From Phaffia rhodozyma (Eukaryota > Basidiomycota > Tremellomycetes > Cystofilobasidiales > Mrakiaceae), in contig JACGZH010000005.1 of the NCBI GenBank assembly GCA_014706385.1, forward strand, positions 310,001-374,000: DNA of 64,000 nucleotides, in the 5' to 3' direction. How positions within the stretch are numbered: position 1 is the first letter of the stretch; each line of letters starts with the position of its first letter. The translations under genes and the position numbers were made by a program. The notes beneath the pieces are model-generated. The model was not told the DNA's origin and did no database searches. It saw only the letters and a list, made by a program, of their open reading frames with translations. Positions 50,085 through 62,677 of the stretch are shown piece after piece.

Positions 50085-50909
50085 CCGTTTCGGTATTCTT
50101 TTTTTTACCTTATCTCTTATCCTTTCCCTTTTCTTGACGGTTCGCTTCAACGACTTTCTGCTTTATTTTTATATGTACGACTTCCTTCTCAATTATCTAT
50201 TCATACACGAGCTTTTTGTTTTTGTAATCTTATTTCCATGCCTGTCTTTTCTGTCTTCCTCTTCTTCATCTGGCGCGTTGTCTGATTAAGTTAATGTTTA
50301 TATTATGAAGTCTAAAACATGTGACTATAAGAGATAACTAGTTTCTGCGAAATTGTTCTTGAGAAGTTGGGACACCAATTGATTTCTGATGTCAGAGAAC
50401 AATTTAACCAACCATTGTTCATATACACAATCATACCGTCCTCGATAGGGCTGGAACGATTGATCCGTACATATAAGTCCCCACCATGACACATCATGCT
50501 ACAACCATTGGCCATCGCTGGTATACCTGGATACAGTCAGATCACCCCGTGCTCATGGTGGAAAACCCAGAGTTTTCCTTCGTGGTAATACTCTGATAGC
50601 TCAAAGTATTAAACTGATTCAACAACAGACTAATTCGCTCTCCTATCTAGCAATTGGCCTGCTGTATGCGCGCATTTTGTATGGGTCATCTGTAGTAGAG
50701 GAGAGCTACCATTGCGCTTTTTGAAGTACGGATGTTGCGATTGATCTGGGTGGCGTCGGTTGATGTCCAATGTCAGTCATATTCGACTTTGTCACATTGC
50801 ACGAGTGTGCTTAAGACGATTTTGATCATGCCGAAGAACGAACGAGCTGCACCTACTTCTTCAGAGAGAGGAAAGAAAGAACCTCACCATACTATTGTGG
50901 GTTTCCTTA
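50085..50909. other. Convergent intergenic region, 825 bp
   Basis: 3' UTRs of the NBR1-like gene and of the small minus-strand gene. T-rich from 50100 to 50260. The + strand frame near 50820-51037 is antisense to the small gene. No RNA gene recognised. Confidence 0.5.
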
Positions 50910-51274
50910 TCAATCCTTCTTCATCGACCAACCTTGAGCTTCAAGTTGTTTTACCCGATCCCTCATATCATCCAGTCGATTCAGTCTTTGACGCTCCTTC
51001 TCGACCCTGCGTTGCTTCTCTTGAATTTGCCATCTAGACGAATGTGTATTCGGGTTGATATCGATTGGATTGTTGTACAGCGGAGGTTGTGTTTTGAATA
51101 GCTTTGTAGGATCAATCGGTCGAAAGACTTGTCGCTTGATGGAAGGCTTGATCTGAGGTTTTTTTTGGTGATGGACGTAAGCAATAGGATAACAAAGCAG
51201 TAACAACACTTCTTCTTTCGTCAAGGGCGTTCGAGACTCACACTGTTCAAAGCTGACTTGACGCCGTTTGACAT
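50910..51274 (-). CDS. Small basic protein of 91 residues, unknown function
   Basis: Two exons: 51274-51242 encodes MSNGVKSALNS, the donor is GTGAGT at 51241, the acceptor is CCTCAG, and exon 2 is 51152-50910. The lengths (33 and 243 nt) keep the frame. The protein reads IKPSIKRQVFRPIDPTKLFK, a Pro/Asn-rich middle (TQPPLYNNPIDINPN), then a charged helix (WQIQEKQRRVEKERQRLNRL, DDMRDRVKQLEAQGW) and ends SMKKD. The clean splice and the charged amphipathic helix make it a real gene in my view. I do not recognise the family. It diverges from SMC5 with 229 bp between starts. Confidence 0.68.
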
Positions 51275-51503
51275 GATCTATGGTCTTCCTTGAGAGATGG
51301 GCAGAAGCTACAAGAGTATGATATGACAGGAGATTGAACCGTTAACGCGATGGACGTCCAGAGACAAATAAGGCATTTCCGTTAGACGCGTCAGATCTAT
51401 CATCATAAGTTTCGATCCTCTTCAACATTGACACCTTCACCATCTCTTTCCAACACCACCTCTTCTGCTATTCACGTAATTGAGAGGAGAAATCTAAACT
51501 CCT

Positions 51504-54500
51504 ATGTCCTCATCAATAAAGACTTCCTCCCGTTTGACAGAAGGTGGAACGTCCAGAGTACGTCGGCACGTCAAGGCTGAACCGATCGACGGCTCGTCAT
51601 CAAGCCAGTATACTCAAGCTCACGCGTCCGGTTCATCCAAGCGTAAGACCCTCAATGGAGAATCCTTCTCAACCACCGAAACTTATAGCTCCAACTCGAG
51701 GGATCCGGAAAAAGGCACGTTGAAGCGAGCGAGGATAGATCCTAAACATAGTGTATACCAAGACGACGCGGAGGAGGGGAACGAGGGAATAGACATGCCT
51801 ACAAACGGGAATGATGACGAGGAAGAAGAGGATGCAGAGCAAGACGACGGGGATGGGACAATGGCTGATCTGAGTGAGGAACAGAGAGAAAGACTCAATA
51901 TGAGAGACCATGACGGGTGCGTTCTCTTCCCTGTGGGTTTAAACCCTATATACAACGTCTCTCCACTCGAAATCATATAATGCTGACAGTGGGTCTTTAC
52001 GAGAACGGTGACAGATATCTACCCGGGGCTGTCGTACGGGTATCTTTGATGAATTTTCTGACATACGATTCAGCAGAGTTCTTTCCTGGTCCTCATTTGA
52101 ATATGATTGTGGTGCGTTCTGTGGTTATTATTCATCAGCTACCTTCGAGAGATATGGCTGATATATTCGATATCATGTCGCTGCGTTGAAGGGTCCTAAC
52201 GGGTCAGGAAAATCGACTATTGTGTGCTCTATCGCTATCGGTCTCGGCTGGTCACCGAAGGTCAACCCGGCTTTTTACCTTTGACAAAGTAGTCAAACAG
52301 CTGACATGATTTCTTAATCCTCACAATGTGCAACTGTCATTATAGGTTCTTGGCAGAGCAGATGAAATCAACCAATTTCTTAAATATGGTCACAAGAAAG
52401 GCTTTACCGAGATTGAACTCAAGAACTTTGCTGGGCAGCCAAACCTTGTAGTCAGAAGGGATATACATCGTGACAATAACAAATCTCAGTTCTCTCTTGA
52501 TGGTACGATACTTTCCAATCATCTTATGTCTCTGATGAGGTCAAGTATGGACTGACAAAATATTTCTCCATACCCGCGTGCGATACTTTACAGGCGAAAA
52601 CGTCCCTGCGAAAACCATTCGTGAGAAGATGACTGAGCTAAACATTCAAGTGGGCAACTTGTGGTTCGTCGCCTTGGCTCGATTTTTCCAGATTGAGGGT
52701 TCTGATTAACAATTTTGCGCGCACAACTTGCGGACTTCAGTTCTTTCTTACCGCAGGATAAGGTCTCCGAGTTTGCCACCATGTCACCTCAAGAGCTACT
52801 AAAGCAGACTCAGAAAGCGGCCGGTCCCCCGCAAATGACGCAGTGGCATCAGAACTTGATCATCTTAGGTAAAGAGTCGAGGGAGCTCGAAGAAGTCAGT
52901 CTGCACGTTCTTGGTTACGCTGGCTTCACTAGATATAATAGGGATTGTAAATAGGCATTTTGTGAACGGACACTCTTAATTTAAACTGTTCATTTGTTTA
53001 CCTCAATTTCTTTAGCAATTAATCATCAAGCGGGAGGAAGCCCAGAGAAAAACACAAGGTGCTCAGCGACTCGAAGCAGAGGTCGAGAACGCCCGAGAAC
53101 GAGAACGTCTGGCTGCTGAGGTTTGTCTCAGTTTGTTAATTAAGTATCAAGTAGATGTAATGCTGATCTCCGACTAACATGCCTCACAAACTCTCTATAA
53201 TTGATCAGATCGTCTTCAAGACGAATTTAATGAGCTTCGCCAAGTACAGCGAGGCGAAAGAGAAATATACGGTTCTTCGTGAGGAGCGAAAAATCAAGCA
53301 TGCCGATTTGAAGGCCGCTCAAGCTGCTATTGAGCCATACGACAAACTCAAGGAGTAAGTTTTAATATCTATTGTTGAGCTTTCTCCCTGATGTTCGTCT
53401 GGCTCATGCGCATCAATTGAAATAGGGATTTCGGTATTCGATTGAAAAAATCGGTAAAAAAGATCAAAGAAACGATTGACAGTCAGACGACCCTTCAAAA
53501 AACTATGAAGACAGTTTCGAATAAGATTGGTGACGCAGTTCGTTCTCTACTCATGTGGCTATCTCCTTACTATCTTTAAAAAAATCCTCATTAAAACGTC
53601 TTATCTCTTGCGATCAACGTGTGTACGGGGTGCTCTTTCTATCTCACAGGAAGAGAATGTAACGGCAGTGACCAACTCCATCGAGAACATCAAAGTTTCT
53701 GCCCAGAGAAAGAAAGCCCAGCTACTACAGGAACAAGAGAAGCTACTAGAGCTTAAACATGAGTGGGAAAACCGGGAGCCGGCTCCACCGACTGGCGACC
53801 TGGAGCAACAAAGGGTTCGTTGGTGTATTTGTTTGGATTCATCAATCTAATACTTGACGTTCTGATAATATTTCCACTTTGGTAAAACTCAGAGAGACGC
53901 TCAAGCAAAGTATCGAACTCTAGAAGACCGATCTAGAACAGAGGCTGGGTTGGGTCGAAGTCAGTTGGAAAGAGAACGAGACACGCGATTAATGACCATC
54001 AGCAAGGCCGAAGAAAAGTGCGTCTTCCATTTTTTAGTTTTTTAATCATCAAAGAACCCAACCATTGCCAGATCATCTGGCTTTTGTAGCGATGTCAAGT
54101 TGAAGTTTGAATTTGACGGGGTTAAACTTGTAGAATCATCAATCTACGAAACGTCGAATCTCAGCGGCTCAACAATCTGAAACATTGGCCAAGCTCAGAA
54201 GACATCTACCAAGTCGTTCAATTCCTTCGACATAACGAAGCCAGAGTCGCTCAGGGACATGCATCATTTTTCAAGATGAAAGTTTTTGAGCCGCCTTGTC
54301 TAAGTGTTGACGTTCCGGATAAGAGGTATTCAAGCCTAATTGAAGCTAGTTTCAACGCTACTCAGCTGAGGGTACGTTATTCCAACACCATTTGTTCTTC
54401 AGCATCCTTTTTTGTCCACTGATTGGTCTCAGGTCTCTCACGTCATATGGCTCTCATATCACTACCTCCTCATAGACGATCATTTGTCAGTGCAAAGAAG

Positions 54501-57500
54501 ACTTCGACAAAATTCTTTCTTTCGGATCATCAGACGAAAACCCTTTCAAGAGGAAGGTCGCAAATGTACATGTGACACAAGTTGAGCCCGATTATCGACC
54601 CATGGAGGGACCTACATCTAGGGAACAATTACTTGAACTTGGTTTCGAAGGCTACGCAATTGACTTCGTTCAAGCTGCTGATCCTGTCAAGCAGTATTTG
54701 GAATCCAATGTTGGAATGCATCGAACGGTGCGCATACACGTTTCGTTTACGTCTTGATACTATCGTCAGACGGGAAGAGCAGCAGCTGACAGTTGGCGTT
54801 CTGATGTCTGATAAAATTGTCAGGCTATTACTCTTCGACCTATCAGCGGTCCTAATGGACTCGATTGGAGTGCTGTCAACCGGTGTTCTGAACTCCAAAA
54901 CTTTTGCGCAAAAGATACGTCATACCAGACGTCTGTGTCTCGGTATGGTAACCGAACCAAGTCATATTCGACCAATGTGATACGGCAAGCCAGGAGTTTC
55001 GTCTCAACTGGTGTGTTACTCTTTTGTTGATTGTATCGTTCATCCTTTTGTTTCACGTTCTGATGTACTTCGGATTTTTAATTAACGAAAACGTGTGCGG
55101 CTGATACAGTTGATCAGAGTCAGATCAATCAGCTTCAGGAATCTATCACTATTGAGAAAAGCGCTTTAGAAAAACTTAATCAGGCGTATGAGATACTCAG
55201 AACAAAGGAAGAGGCAATCAATGTTGAACTAGTCAAAGCAAGGGATGAACTCGTAAGTGCCCTTTCATATAACGCGGAGACAAATTAAGCTTAAAGGGTG
55301 TCCACTGACCGGTCGATCAATTTCAGAAACTGGTTTCGAATCGACTTGAGGAAGCCAAAAAGGTTGCAAGTCATCTTGCTGCTTTGGAGATCAAGCTCAG
55401 TAAGGCCCTAGTTATCGCTTCCCTTCCATCAGAAACTCAGTAATTCAACCTTAACGGATTTTCATCTCTCTACCTTCATGCGATTACGTAGACCGTCAGG
55501 AAGGTCAGGTACATAGGTTGAAAACTGCACCGTCCGAGGAACAAAACCGAGTGCAACTCAGTCGAGAATTGCAGAAAGCCGTTCGAGAGAAGACTAAATT
55601 TGATCTAGAATATCAAGTAAGCTCATCTACAGAATTTCTGCAAAGCATTGGCAGTCGTCTGATGATGTGCTTGTATGTAATTATCCAGTCCATGGCTATC
55701 AAGTCATCAAAAATGTACCAAAAGCTCTGTGAATTGAATTTGGAGCTTCTGCAATACGAAGCCAACATTTCTCATGTGGCGCTGATGGCTGAGGGAGACA
55801 AAGAAGCTCTGCTCACGGCCAAGTCTCTGTTTGACAGAGGTGAGATTATGTTTTTCTTTTGCGAGACTCAAATGAAGAACCGGAAGCACTAAATCATCTG
55901 TTGTGGGGGTGGCCTAATTGTAGTTCAAGACCAATTTCAAGCTCAGAAGGAAGCCACAAAGCAGAGCTTAAACGAGGTCGAAGATATTCTGGATCAGATG
56001 GACGACGAATCAAGAGATCAGTTCAATACTGAAAAAGATGTGAGCTCTGATCTTCACTCCATGCAGTACTATGGTAACTTCTTCTAACAAACACCATCGA
56101 CCATTCTGTGTAGGCATTAGTCGGGCAGAATAATGAAAATCTTCCGACTGTAGATGCATTGGAGACTGATCTGGTCAACATACAAGCAGAGCTTGGTACT
56201 CTGGGTGGAACTGACCCCACAGTTGTAGATAAATATGAGAGAGCTCAGAGAGAGGTTTGTCATTTCTACATATACTTCTGACCTGAATATAAGCCGACTG
56301 TAACAGATTCTGTGGTTCAAATAGATCAAGAAGCTTTCCGAAGAATTAAACTCACTCGAACGGAAAGAGGTCAGGATCAGCAGGGAGGTCAACTCAACAA
56401 GGGTGCGCTCCTCTATTCAGCGAAGTTATTTCTCTTTGCATATACAGCTAACAATCGTCTTGCACCAACCTCTTCACGGCCGAACAGAGCAAATGGTATC
56501 CTGAGCTTCAAAAGCTGATCCGAAACTTCAATGCCAAGTTCTCTGTTGCCATGGATGGTGCGTTAGATGCTTTGCAAAAGTCTTCGAGTGCGCTCAAATC
56601 GCTCATCTTACATCTTGGTCAAACCATAGCTTTGGATGATCGTGGGGAAATCAGAATCAAAGAGCACGACGACTACGATCAATGGGCAATTGAGATCCTT
56701 GTTTCGTTCCGAGCCCAAGACAAATTACAACTGTTGACGTCAACCCATCAATCTGGAGGAGTAAGTCTTGACGATCTACGTGCCTCGACTTCGGCTTTTC
56801 AATATTGTTGTGTGTCTAACCAGCTGATGATTAATTGACGTTTTAGGAACGGTCTTTGGCTACGATCATGTATCTGATGAGTTTGATAGAGCTCTCTAAT
56901 GCTCCCTTCTCCCTGGTAGATGAGTAAGTGCCCGATCATGCTCTTCCTATCATATGTGGACAAATATTGTGACCATAATCAGTTCTGATACCTTTCTTCT
57001 AACCTTCTTACTCTCAGAATCAATCAAGTGAGATCTGCTGTTCTTTGTTTTCAAAATCTGTCTCGAATCCTCGTTTCATGCAGGTTTTCTGAAATCGGTT
57101 CCTCACGTACGGTTGTATGATTCTCACGAAATAAACTTGATCATCAAGGGAATGGACCAGCGTTCCGAAAGAGAAGTACACAATCAGATGGTCAGGGTGA
57201 CATGTCATAAGGACGCTGGCCAATTCTTTCTCTTGACGCCCAAGTTGCTCACTGGGTTAGATTATCACGAGAGGATGAGAGTATTGGTCGTCTGCAACGG
57301 AGAGTGGCGTACGTTTCGTCTTTTTGTTCTGTTTTATTGAGAAACCTTAATAATCAGTATCTGACAAGATTCTTTCATCAACGTCATTCTTCGCCTTCAG
57401 TGCCGGAGCGAAAGGCAGGTGATACTCGAATAGCAGGCGAATCTAAAGGCGCCATCTACCTCAAGAATATTCTCCGAACTTACAGAGCCAGAAGGGCTGG

Positions 57501-57513
57501 TATCTCACTATGA
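51504..57513 (+). CDS. SMC5: SMC5, structural maintenance of chromosomes protein 5
   Basis: ATPase arm of the SMC5/6 complex that handles recombination intermediates and replication stress. An N-terminal Ser-rich then acidic extension of about 135 residues (from MSSSIKTSSRLTEGG) precedes the core YLPGAVVRVSLMNFLTYDSA. Walker A is GPNGSGKSTIVCSIAIGLGW near 52190-52250. Next come GRADEINQFLKYGHKKGFTE and SFLPQDKVSEFATMSPQELL, both typical of SMC5. Long heptad-rich coiled-coil exons flank the hinge region near 54100-54700. The C-terminal ABC signature is split by an intron: HQSGG then ERSLATIMYLMSLIELSNAP, followed by Walker B FSLVDEINQ. The end is LDYHERMRVLVVCNGEW then VPERKAGD. At least twenty introns. 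Confidence 0.95.
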
Positions 57514-57749
57514 TCTTTTGTTTCGTCTTTTCTTCCAACTCTCACGATGTTATACCCCTTGCCCCATACCCTTTCTTTTCGGTTGCTCTTTGTTTCTGTC
57601 CTCATTGGTGAGACTAGATATCCTTCATGAATCTTGGAATGTGATGATGTGCCCTTGTATCAATATGTTTTGATGTACATGTATCACAATACAATGACGA
57701 GGCATTCGTCGAAGACTTGAATATATCTCGCGCGCACCGGCTGGGTGAT

Positions 57750-60471
57750 TCACCATGAATAAGCGCGCCGGATGATCTCTTCTAGAAATCTTCTGCCCTC
57801 ATCGTTCTTCGTGTTGATCTCTGTCGGTGAAAGACTGATAACTCGATTTTGAGGCTTTCGTTCGGACAAATCGTACAGTACAAGAGAGAAAGGATGATGG
57901 TAATTGAGAACGGATCAAACAAGACCAAAAGGTTAAAGAGGAACGACATACCAGCATACCGTCAACCAAGGCTCCAAGATCCTCTTTCTTGTAACCCACT
58001 CCTTTCAACCCTCTGGGAACTCCACCCAAGCTATCCAAAAACTTTGCCAAAACCTCGCCTACCATCTTTCCCAGGCTTCCATCGTCTACATTCGCACTTT
58101 CGGCTTCGGCAGATGAACCTCCGAAGACACGGATGATCTCTCGATGTCGCTCCGGGGAAGAAGGTGCGGTGAATTCGAAAACGGAGGGGCCAGTCAAAGA
58201 GACAGCTATTCCATGCGGGATGAGAGGTTGTTCAAGGTTATACCCATCTTGACGATATTTGGGACCGGTCTTATTTTGCGAGGAGATGGCTTTTGAGATA
58301 AAGAACGTATGAAACAGGTTCAGTTGTCAGGAGAGGCAGTCGAAAGACTGAGAGGGAAATACAAACGATAAGATGCCGCATGGCAGAGATGAACACCAGC
58401 GTTACCAAAACCGATACCGGCAAACTGATTCATTGAGATGTAATCGTCCGATCGATCGGTCATTTAGTCAGTCGGTCGCGGATAATTTACGTATACAAGC
58501 CCACATGTTCGAGGAAGGAGTCAAGACATAAGCAAAAGGTCTCACCGTAGAAGCGAGTAACATCTGTTCACGGGCAAATATATCTCCCTGATCCTTGCAC
58601 ACCCTCGGTAGCATCTCGACTGCTGTCCGGAGGGCCCAACTGCTGAAAACGTCACTGATCGGATTTCGACCCTATGGCCATACCATATTTCATCCAGGTC
58701 AAAATCGTGATCGTAAGCAAGGAAGATTCTAATGCAAAGAGAAGAGCTGAGCAGACCTACCTGGTAAGCCGGTCGTTCGATTGGGTTTTGAGGTCGGGGC
58801 GAACGTTCGTAGTACGGAATAGCTGTGTACGACTCGATTGAATGGAACAGCTACCAATGACGAGACAGGGAACATATCATTGATATCAGACTCCTGCTTC
58901 TTGTGAGGCAGCACCTGTGAATAAACCAGGACGTGGCGAGAACGCACGACATCTAGACCACTACTGAGGTGAACATCTCTCGGACAGCTTGCAGTGTTTT
59001 GCGGATCGACGATACCAAGTAGAGGTTTGAGTGCTCTGGACGCGATCCCGGTCTTGAACTTTTTGCTTGGGATATCGAGAATGGCCGAGCCCGTTGTTTC
59101 AGAGCCTGTTCCTGCTGTGGTGGGGACTACATGTAGAGCGAGTTAATTTGAGAGTCGAGTCAGAGAAGACGGACGGGTTAGCTGTCATGGGACTTATACT
59201 ACCTATCAGAAATCGCACCCAAAAAAGTCAATACGGACTCGCAATCAAAGGTCTCAAAGTTTCTTTGACGGGAAGCCCCTTGCCTATGAGATATGCATAT
59301 GCCAACAGACAATTTTCATCTATCAGAATGATGATATGTACAGTGAAACGATTTTTTTCAAGAACATTGACTGACCAACTGGCGCATTGAGGAAATCTTC
59401 AAGCTCTGCTTCTTTGTAAACAGTGAAGCTGACGTACGAACAGACGGAGACTATACGTTAATAATCTTCAACCTATACATGAAGAGACTGCTAGAGATAC
59501 TCATACAGATTGGCTGCTTTGGTGGTATCGATCACTGACCCTCCTCCTACGCTGTAGATACAGATTATGAGATAACGATGGTTTATAAGATTACAACTAG
59601 TGGTATTCAGGAAGAAGAAATACGCACGCCAAGAAATGTGTGCTGTCCCTCTGTCTAGACCAGGAGATCGCATCTTTCCATCTGGAAAACAATACAACCA
59701 TTGCATGTCAGAGAATCGCTGATAGCTTCAGACATCTGACGAGAGAGATGGAGAAACGACTGACGACTCATCAGTTGGCTCGACCTTACATCGGTCGTAT
59801 ACATCATAGGCAACGCCGCTTGCTTCTAACGATTGAAGAACCTGTTGATGCGGTCAATGAGCGCACAAGAGGTCAGACTCAAAAAAGAATTTGGGTCGCA
59901 ATCGATCGACAAAAGATTCACTCACGGTCTTCATGATATCAAGCTTGACGATCTTCTGGTCTGTGAATACGCTGACTTTCTTAGCTTTTAAGTTAGCAAA
60001 GTCCATTCCCTACGAAAAAAAGAAAAAGAGGATATCGATTTCAATTCAACACGTTAGACACAGAGAGAGCAATTCGCTTGGACGAACGACTTCAGCGGTA
60101 ACTCCGTCTCCATATCGGATGTTGCTAGCAGCGACCTGGTTGAGCGCGAAAACAAGATCAAGTTGAGTTTTCACGACAGAATTGACGGCCACCGGACAAG
60201 CGAAGATTCAACGCACCTCGAATGCATACTCCTTGTCGGCCCTACTGCCGACCTGATCACCCATTCGCCTGATTCCAGATAGAAGAGACTGTTGAGCGCC
60301 AGGAAGAGCCTGCCTGCTCATCGAACAGACATGGCATGGACAAGGAGACTGGCTGTTGGCCTGATGAATAAGAGAGGTGATCTGATGGGCACCTGCCACC
60401 AAGCTAGTTGGACCCCTGAATGTGGAAGAAGCCGGTCTGGATATGATCTTTGTTGGCAAAGTTAATCTCAT
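57750..60471 (-). CDS. Hydroxyacid-oxoacid transhydrogenase, mitochondrial (iron-containing alcohol dehydrogenase family)
   Basis: ADHFE1-type enzyme that interconverts 4-hydroxybutyrate and 2-oxoglutarate with succinic semialdehyde and 2-hydroxyglutarate. The start at 60471 gives MRLTLPTKIISRPASSTFRG, an Arg-rich presequence. After a linker the family block reads DKEYAFE, then VAASNIRYGDGVTAEVGMDF, AKKVSVFTDQKIVKLDIMKT, and VGGGSVIDTTKAANLY for the nucleotide-binding GGGS. The metal-binding histidines lie in GIGFGNAGVHLCHAASY near 58375-58420 and in the LIPHGIAVSLTGPSVFEFT region near 58215. The C-terminal exon reads RKPQNRVISLSPTEINTKND and ends EEIIRRAYSW at a TGA at 57750-57752. About eight introns. 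Family call is firm; substrate is from family knowledge. Confidence 0.88.
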
Positions 60472-61171
60472 GGTTTAGACGTATCAGTACAAGTATAGAG
60501 TGAGTTGCAGTCGATGAACGTCGGAAAGAAGAAAGAGATCGTTCTTTTTCTACCTGATATTTATTGACTCTGTTGGTCAGCAGGTGAGATCTAGACCGGG
60601 CCGTTATTAACCGGCAAGTTGACAATCTGCCAGATCAGTCCCTCTTCTACCTATCTCTTTGATCGTTTTCTTGAAATAAAACAACTGTAGCGCAAGATCC
60701 TTTTGGAACACTGCATTGAGTATGTCAGTACATGACCTAGATAAATGTGGGTGTGGGGGTGTGGTTCATGCGATGGGACGTTCAAGACGCTGCTTATGGC
60801 ATCTATAATTTATCTCTTAAAGCGATTGGGCATACGATTATTAAATCCACCGTCGAGCCCGCCTTACAATTGCTAGTATCGCTCGCCCTTGATGTGTTGG
60901 TTGAGCTCAACGAACTCTACCCTTCCTCTCGGCATCGCCGACCATTTGATATGAGTTGACATATCGAACCATCAGCGCAAAAGAGATTAAACAGAGATGG
61001 GCTCAGAAAGAGAAAGAGATTGCGACGATGACTGAGCGTACGTCAATTCGCGGAAAGCAAGCAGTACACACACTCAGAGGTTGATGCATAGACATCTGAC
61101 GTTATCATACGGAAATATAAATTTAGCTAATGGCATAAGGGGACAGCGATATCCTTCTCGAAGAGATCAGT
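60472..61171. other. Intergenic region, 700 bp, HOT promoter and quinone reductase 3' UTR
   Basis: Tandem minus-strand genes: this holds the 3' UTR of the quinone reductase and the promoter of the transhydrogenase. A 70-codon frame on the + strand at 60747-60959 has no recognisable content and is not reported as a gene. Confidence 0.5.
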
Positions 61172-62510
61172 CTAGAGATTTCGTCCCTTTACGAAGGTGT
61201 TGACCAAGGTTCCGAACGATTGTCCCTGATAACGACCGACGGCCTTGTCTTCCTCAGTCACAGGAAGTTGTCCCTTTGAACCTGCAATACTGTAAGATGG
61301 AAGAGAGGGAGAGAACGATTCATGAGACGCCGAATGATAAAAAGTCAGGAGAGGGATGCAGACAACGAGGACTGACTAGGATGCTCCGTAGGCGCTTCCA
61401 CCAACGACCTTCTCGACGATGCTAAGCTCCGGACGGACGAACCCGATTGGGACATAAATCATTCCTTGATGAGCAAAGAATGGGACAGTAGTCTGCGCGG
61501 TAAATTGCAGAAAAAATGCAAGTGATGGCTCAGTTCTCTCGAGGTACTTTCTCCAAAGCCGATACTTCTGAGTCTACATACCAAAGCGGTAGTCTCATGT
61601 CCTCCGTGGTTACTACCAGCTCCAAAGAAGACTCCGGCAAACTTCTACGACAACCTCATCAATGAAACCTTATTCAGATCTTGCTCAAGCGAATGATGGA
61701 GCGCGAGGAACAAGTTAGAAAGAACTTGATAGAACTAACGCCAACAAGAGCTCCAGAGGCCCAAAGTCCCCCTATAGGATGTCAAAAAGGAAGAAAGGGC
61801 TTAGTCTGGATGTTGTCTACTCGGACACTCAGTTTTCTCCACTTACCGGTCGCGTCAAAGAAGGCAGATACCGAGGCTGGAGCTCGGCCGTATCTGCATC
61901 AAGAGTGTATAGTATAGTGAGACGTGTTAAGCTGGAAGAGAGTTTCGCTATGATGTCAACGAGAGTGGCTGAAGTAGAATCATACCGAGTGCCGAATCCG
62001 AAAAGGAAACCATCAAACTAGAGTAGATTCTCATCACCAGCGACTGTCAACAATTCGAGAACCAAGATAAAAAGGCACAGACACGATAAATGGTTCACCT
62101 GTGGGAGGTCCTTAGGAGTGATCACAGGAATGTCCAGCTTGGGCGCGGCGTGCATCTTGGCCCGAATCTCTTCGGACAAAGTCTCCTGGATCTGGAAAAG
62201 CGTAACCTCTGCCCCAGATTCTTTGAGCCCGGCGACGACCGACTCAGAGAGCTTTGATTCAATGAATGACGATCAGAAGTGAGTTCTGACACCAAGCTGG
62301 ATGTGGGAAAATAAACACCATGCTCTCTGAAGTGAGCGCCTAAGAAAAGATTGAAGACGAACAGTGTTAATGTGTCCCCAACTAGGACGAAGTTGAGATG
62401 ACGAGGACGAGAACAAGGAACCTTTTTCTGTTAGTGACTCTTCTATCTGAAGTAAAGGGCAGGCTAGCGCCTTACGTGGAGTAGATGATGACAGCGATCT
62501 TAGCGACCAT
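61172..62510 (-). CDS. PST2: Flavodoxin-like NAD(P)H:quinone oxidoreductase, WrbA/Pst2 family
   Basis: FMN enzyme that reduces quinones by two electrons, limiting redox cycling; fungal members are also known as allergens (Alt a 7, Cla h 7). Start at 62510 (MVAKIAVIIYST), then LYGHIATL to form the FMN phosphate loop. Later exons read VVAGLKESGAEVTLFQIQET, LSEEIRAKMHAAPKLDIPV, FDGFLFGFGTRYGRAPAQFS, AFFDATGGLWASGALV, GKFAGVFFGAGSNHGGHETT, TVPFFAHQGMIYVPIGFVRP and the end SFGTLVNTFVKGRNL. All FMN-binding loops are present; length about 205 residues; seven or so introns. The symbol follows the yeast paralogue; Ycp4/Rfs1 are alternative names. Confidence 0.9.
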
Positions 62511-62516
62511 GATATT

Positions 62517-62576
62517 TCAGGGTTTGTTCTTCACTGGTTCAGAAATGGAGATGGGAGGGTTGTACAAGGAAGCCAT
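62517..62576 (-). other. Upstream ORF of 19 codons before PST2
   Basis: An ATG at 62576 opens MASLYNPPISISEPVKNKP and stops at TGA (62517-62519), six bases before the PST2 start codon and in the same frame as it. It sits close to the main start, so ribosomes translating it would need to reinitiate or scan past it. Whether it lies within the transcript is not shown. Confidence 0.45.
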
Positions 62577-62600
62577 GGATTCTGAGAGACCACGTCGGGT

Positions 62601-62677
62601 TATTATATTCATCATATTCATCATACTCATCATATTCATCATACTCATCATACTCATCATACTCATCACACTCACTC
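62601..62677. repeat. CATCATACT / TCATCATAT minisatellite upstream of PST2
   Basis: About eight imperfect copies of a 9-bp unit (TCATCATAC/T with ATT or CTC) on the + strand, 90-170 bp upstream of the PST2 start codon. Likely in the 5' UTR or proximal promoter and a candidate length polymorphism. Confidence 0.85.

Noticed and set aside
60747..60959. 70-codon + strand frame in the gap between the transhydrogenase and quinone reductase genes
   Set aside because: No family resemblance, no flanking splice signals, and located in the probable 3' UTR of PST2.
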